A stretch of DNA of 64,000 nucleotides, from positions 1,074,453-1,138,452 of the forward strand of contig SJPJ01000001.1 of assembly GCA_007859835.1 (NCBI GenBank), written 5' to 3'. The translations under genes and the position numbers were made by a program. Below, piece after piece: positions 62,319 to 64,000 of this stretch; the stretch's first letter is position 1, and the number at the start of each line of letters is the position of its first letter. This DNA is from Novipirellula herctigrandis (lineage in GTDB: Bacteria > Planctomycetota > Planctomycetia > Pirellulales > Pirellulaceae). The notes beneath the pieces were generated by a model that searched no databases, was not told the DNA's origin, and saw only the letters and a program-made list of their open reading frames with translations.

Positions 62319-63272
62319 ATGTCAACGATCGCTGAAGAGTGCCTCGACGAGTGCAATGCTGTCCAAGCACACTCCCTCGAAGACTACGGATCTGAAAATC
62401 CTCGCTGGTGCAAAGGCTGTGGAGACCACGGAGTTCTCGCCTCCTTGCAACGTGTTTTGCAAAAGAACAACGTCGAGCCTGAAAATGCCGTCGCGGTGTC
62501 GGGGATCGGCTGCTCGAGTCGTCTGCCGCATTACCTTCGGACCTACGGATTTCACGGCATCCACGGACGCGCGCTGCCGATCGCGACCGGCGTGCGATTG
62601 GCACGACCTGAGTTGCCGGTGATCGTGACCATGGGTGACGGCGATTGCTTTAGCATCGGTGGTAACCACTGGCTTCACGCGATTCGCTACAACATCAACG
62701 CAGTCGTCCTTGTGCTCGACAACGCGATCTACGCACTGACCAAGAACCAAGTCTCGCCCACATCGCCCGACGGCACTCACAGCAATACGACGCCACGAGG
62801 AACCTACCTGCAGCCGATGAACCCACTGAGTGTCGTCGTCGGAATGACGAATGTCTCCTTCGTCGCGCAAACGGCAACTTGGCTACCCACTCACCTCGAC
62901 CAAACGATCGAGAAAGCATGGGAGCATCGCGGGCTGTCCTTTGTCCGTATTTTGCAGCGTTGTCCGGTCTTCATGCCACAAGCCTTCGGTGAAGGCGGAC
63001 GCAATTTCCCCGTGGTATTCCTTGAAAACAATGAAGGCGTCCCGATCGACCCGTGGCTGCTGAAACGCGGTCCGGCGCAAGCACACGATCAACGTAACAT
63101 CAACGCAGCACAAAAAGTTGCTGTGACGGTCGACCCCGCTCCCATGGGGCTGATTTACCACAATCCCGAGCTCCCCGTCTACGAGGACGTCCGTCACGAA
63201 AGGCATGAACGTCCCGATCATGCGACCTTTGTGGATCTACTCGATAAGACTCTGGATCGTTTCACCGTTTGA
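62319..63272 (+). CDS. korB: 2-oxoacid:ferredoxin oxidoreductase, beta subunit
   Basis: 317 residues. Binds thiamine diphosphate and an iron-sulfur cluster. Signature Cys: RWCKGCGDHGVLASL and GIGCSSRLPHYL; ThDP motif GDGDCFSIGGNHWLHAIRYN; then NAIYALTKNQVSPTSP. The C-terminal region has VRILQRCPVF with the next cluster Cys. It forms the active enzyme with the korA product. Start ATG 62319 is four bases after the korA stop, so the two are co-transcribed. Confidence 0.94.
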   Translation: MSTIAEECLDECNAVQAHSLEDYGSENPRWCKGCGDHGVLASLQRVLQKNNVEPENAVAVSGIGCSSRLPHYLRTYGFHGIHGRALPIATGVRLARPELPVIVTMGDGDCFSIGGNHWLHAIRYNINAVVLVLDNAIYALTKNQVSPTSPDGTHSNTTPRGTYLQPMNPLSVVVGMTNVSFVAQTATWLPTHLDQTIEKAWEHRGLSFVRILQRCPVFMPQAFGEGGRNFPVVFLENNEGVPIDPWLLKRGPAQAHDQRNINAAQKVAVTVDPAPMGLIYHNPELPVYEDVRHERHERPDHATFVDLLDKTLDRFTV

Positions 63273-63286
63273 TAGCAGGATGGATC

Positions 63287-64000
63287 ATGCAAACCAAGAT
63301 TCTTCAACCCGTCCAAGAGGTTTGGCAGCATCACTGTGCCGCGCTCGGAGAAGCGATCACGCACACGATTCACGAGTTGAACAATCTTGTGCGACTCGAC
63401 GATTATCACCGCCATGGACACAACACCGAAAAACTTGAAGAGGCCCTTGGTCCCTACGCAACGGCTAGTTTGGATGTGTCGTCGCTTTCCTCGGTACTCG
63501 GCCCCAGCGCCCGTGCATTGGCGATGGACTCGGTTCGTCTCGACCGGATCAACGAACTTCTGAAATCGTTGGAATCGATGAAGGACGATGGCAGCCTGAC
63601 GGTTTCCGGCTGTGAATCGGTTGACATTGAAGAGGACGAACTTCGCATTCATCAAGCAGCCGAGAAGCATCTCCATCACATGGCCAGCGTGTTCCGCGCG
63701 TTGCGGATTGCCCAACTAGAAATTCGATCCAAGTATCAACCGGAAATCCATGATGTTGCCTTCGCCAATTTTGACTGGCAAGAGTTAAGCCCTGCGGAAC
63801 TGCGGCTGTGTCCGCCATTTATCGTTGTCGCACGTATCAACGCGAACCAGAGTGCACAACTGCGAAAAGCAATGTCGCTGCTTGAGAGCCGGCAACCGAT
63901 CAAGATTGTTACCGTGCGGTCCGATCTACGTACCCAATACGCATCAGTACACGATCCAAGCGTGCCCGTATCGATGGCCGTTGAAATGATTCCGCTGGCG
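63287..64000 (+). CDS. Third gene of the oxidoreductase operon, unknown, cut by window edge
   Basis: ATG 63287 is preceded by AGCAGGA and lies 14 bases after the korB stop; the frame is open for 238 codons to the window edge. The N-terminal 130 residues are helical (LQPVQEVWQHHCAALGEAIT, RIHQAAEKHLHHMASVFRAL), then a mixed part with FANFDWQELSPAELRLC and IVTVRSDLRTQYASVHDPSV. No iron-sulfur or flavin motif is seen so far and I cannot name it. Its position implies a function tied to the oxidoreductase, for example as an assembly or electron-partner protein. The remainder needs the sequence beyond 64000. Confidence 0.7.
   Translation, partial: MQTKILQPVQEVWQHHCAALGEAITHTIHELNNLVRLDDYHRHGHNTEKLEEALGPYATASLDVSSLSSVLGPSARALAMDSVRLDRINELLKSLESMKDDGSLTVSGCESVDIEEDELRIHQAAEKHLHHMASVFRALRIAQLEIRSKYQPEIHDVAFANFDWQELSPAELRLCPPFIVVARINANQSAQLRKAMSLLESRQPIKIVTVRSDLRTQYASVHDPSVPVSMAVEMIPLA

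Overview
The window looks like chromosome from a marine planctomycete of the Pirellulaceae (Rhodopirellula-like). This rests on gene content: a giant secreted protein opening with a QLEDRRLLA motif and ending in a dockerin pair, a secreted sulfatase, many secreted glycoside hydrolases, a zinc-ribbon/membrane protein of planctomycete style, and separate glycogen branching-enzyme and phosphorylase genes. No database search was possible, so the taxonomy is inference.

Layout. 1-8.3 kb: a secreted hypothetical protein (cut by the window edge), a SLOG-like/EREWR two-part protein, a zinc-ribbon membrane protein with a PAPSQ repeat, an RNase HI-like protein lacking catalytic acids, glycogen branching enzyme (glgB), a Nif3-family metalloprotein and translation factor IF-3 (infC). 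8.86-16.56 kb: tRNA-Val(GAC) followed by a 7.6-kb integrative element bounded by a 13-bp direct repeat of the tRNA 3' end. It carries a tyrosine integrase, a winged-helix protein, an iteron/AT-rich candidate origin, a family A DNA polymerase with exonuclease domain, an excisionase-like HTH protein and several unknown small genes, all on the minus strand. The displaced tRNA terminator lies just beyond its right end. 16.8-33.9 kb: a carbohydrate and surface-protein region with an FMN-binding TPR protein, a GH62/GH43-like propeller enzyme, a 1739-residue GH2 enzyme, a PQQ-type propeller, a fucosidase-like enzyme, a sialate O-acetylesterase-like esterase, a secreted Ser-rich protein and a GH39-like enzyme. 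33.9-38.7 kb: a decayed TrkA-type membrane gene, then a tightly overlapping minus-strand operon (membrane-anchored glutamate-synthase-like protein, receiver-histidine kinase, response regulator, unknown protein). 39.3-48.6 kb: glycogen phosphorylase (glgP), a small potassium channel, an AI-2E family permease, a PAS/GGDEF/EAL protein and a YeeE/YedE sulfur-transport pair. 48.7-56.3 kb: the giant beta-helix/CARDB/dockerin protein with near-identical 576-bp internal repeats. 56.8-60.1 kb: a sulfatase and a beta-helix polysaccharide enzyme. 60.4-64.0 kb: a 2-oxoacid:ferredoxin oxidoreductase operon (alpha with fused gamma part, beta, and a third unknown gene cut by the window edge).

How it fits together. 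Sulfatase, esterase and multiple glycosidases suggest breakdown of sulfated or acylated algal polysaccharide. glgB and glgP handle stored glycogen, and the ferredoxin oxidoreductase feeds low-potential electrons from oxoacid oxidation. The integrative element is the clearest accessory block and the best candidate for an undescribed system: it appears to carry both an integration module and its own replication module (iterons, initiator-like protein, DNA polymerase), with no structural phage genes. A second recurring signal is a set of short perfect tandem duplications (14-26 bp), found within genes and between them.
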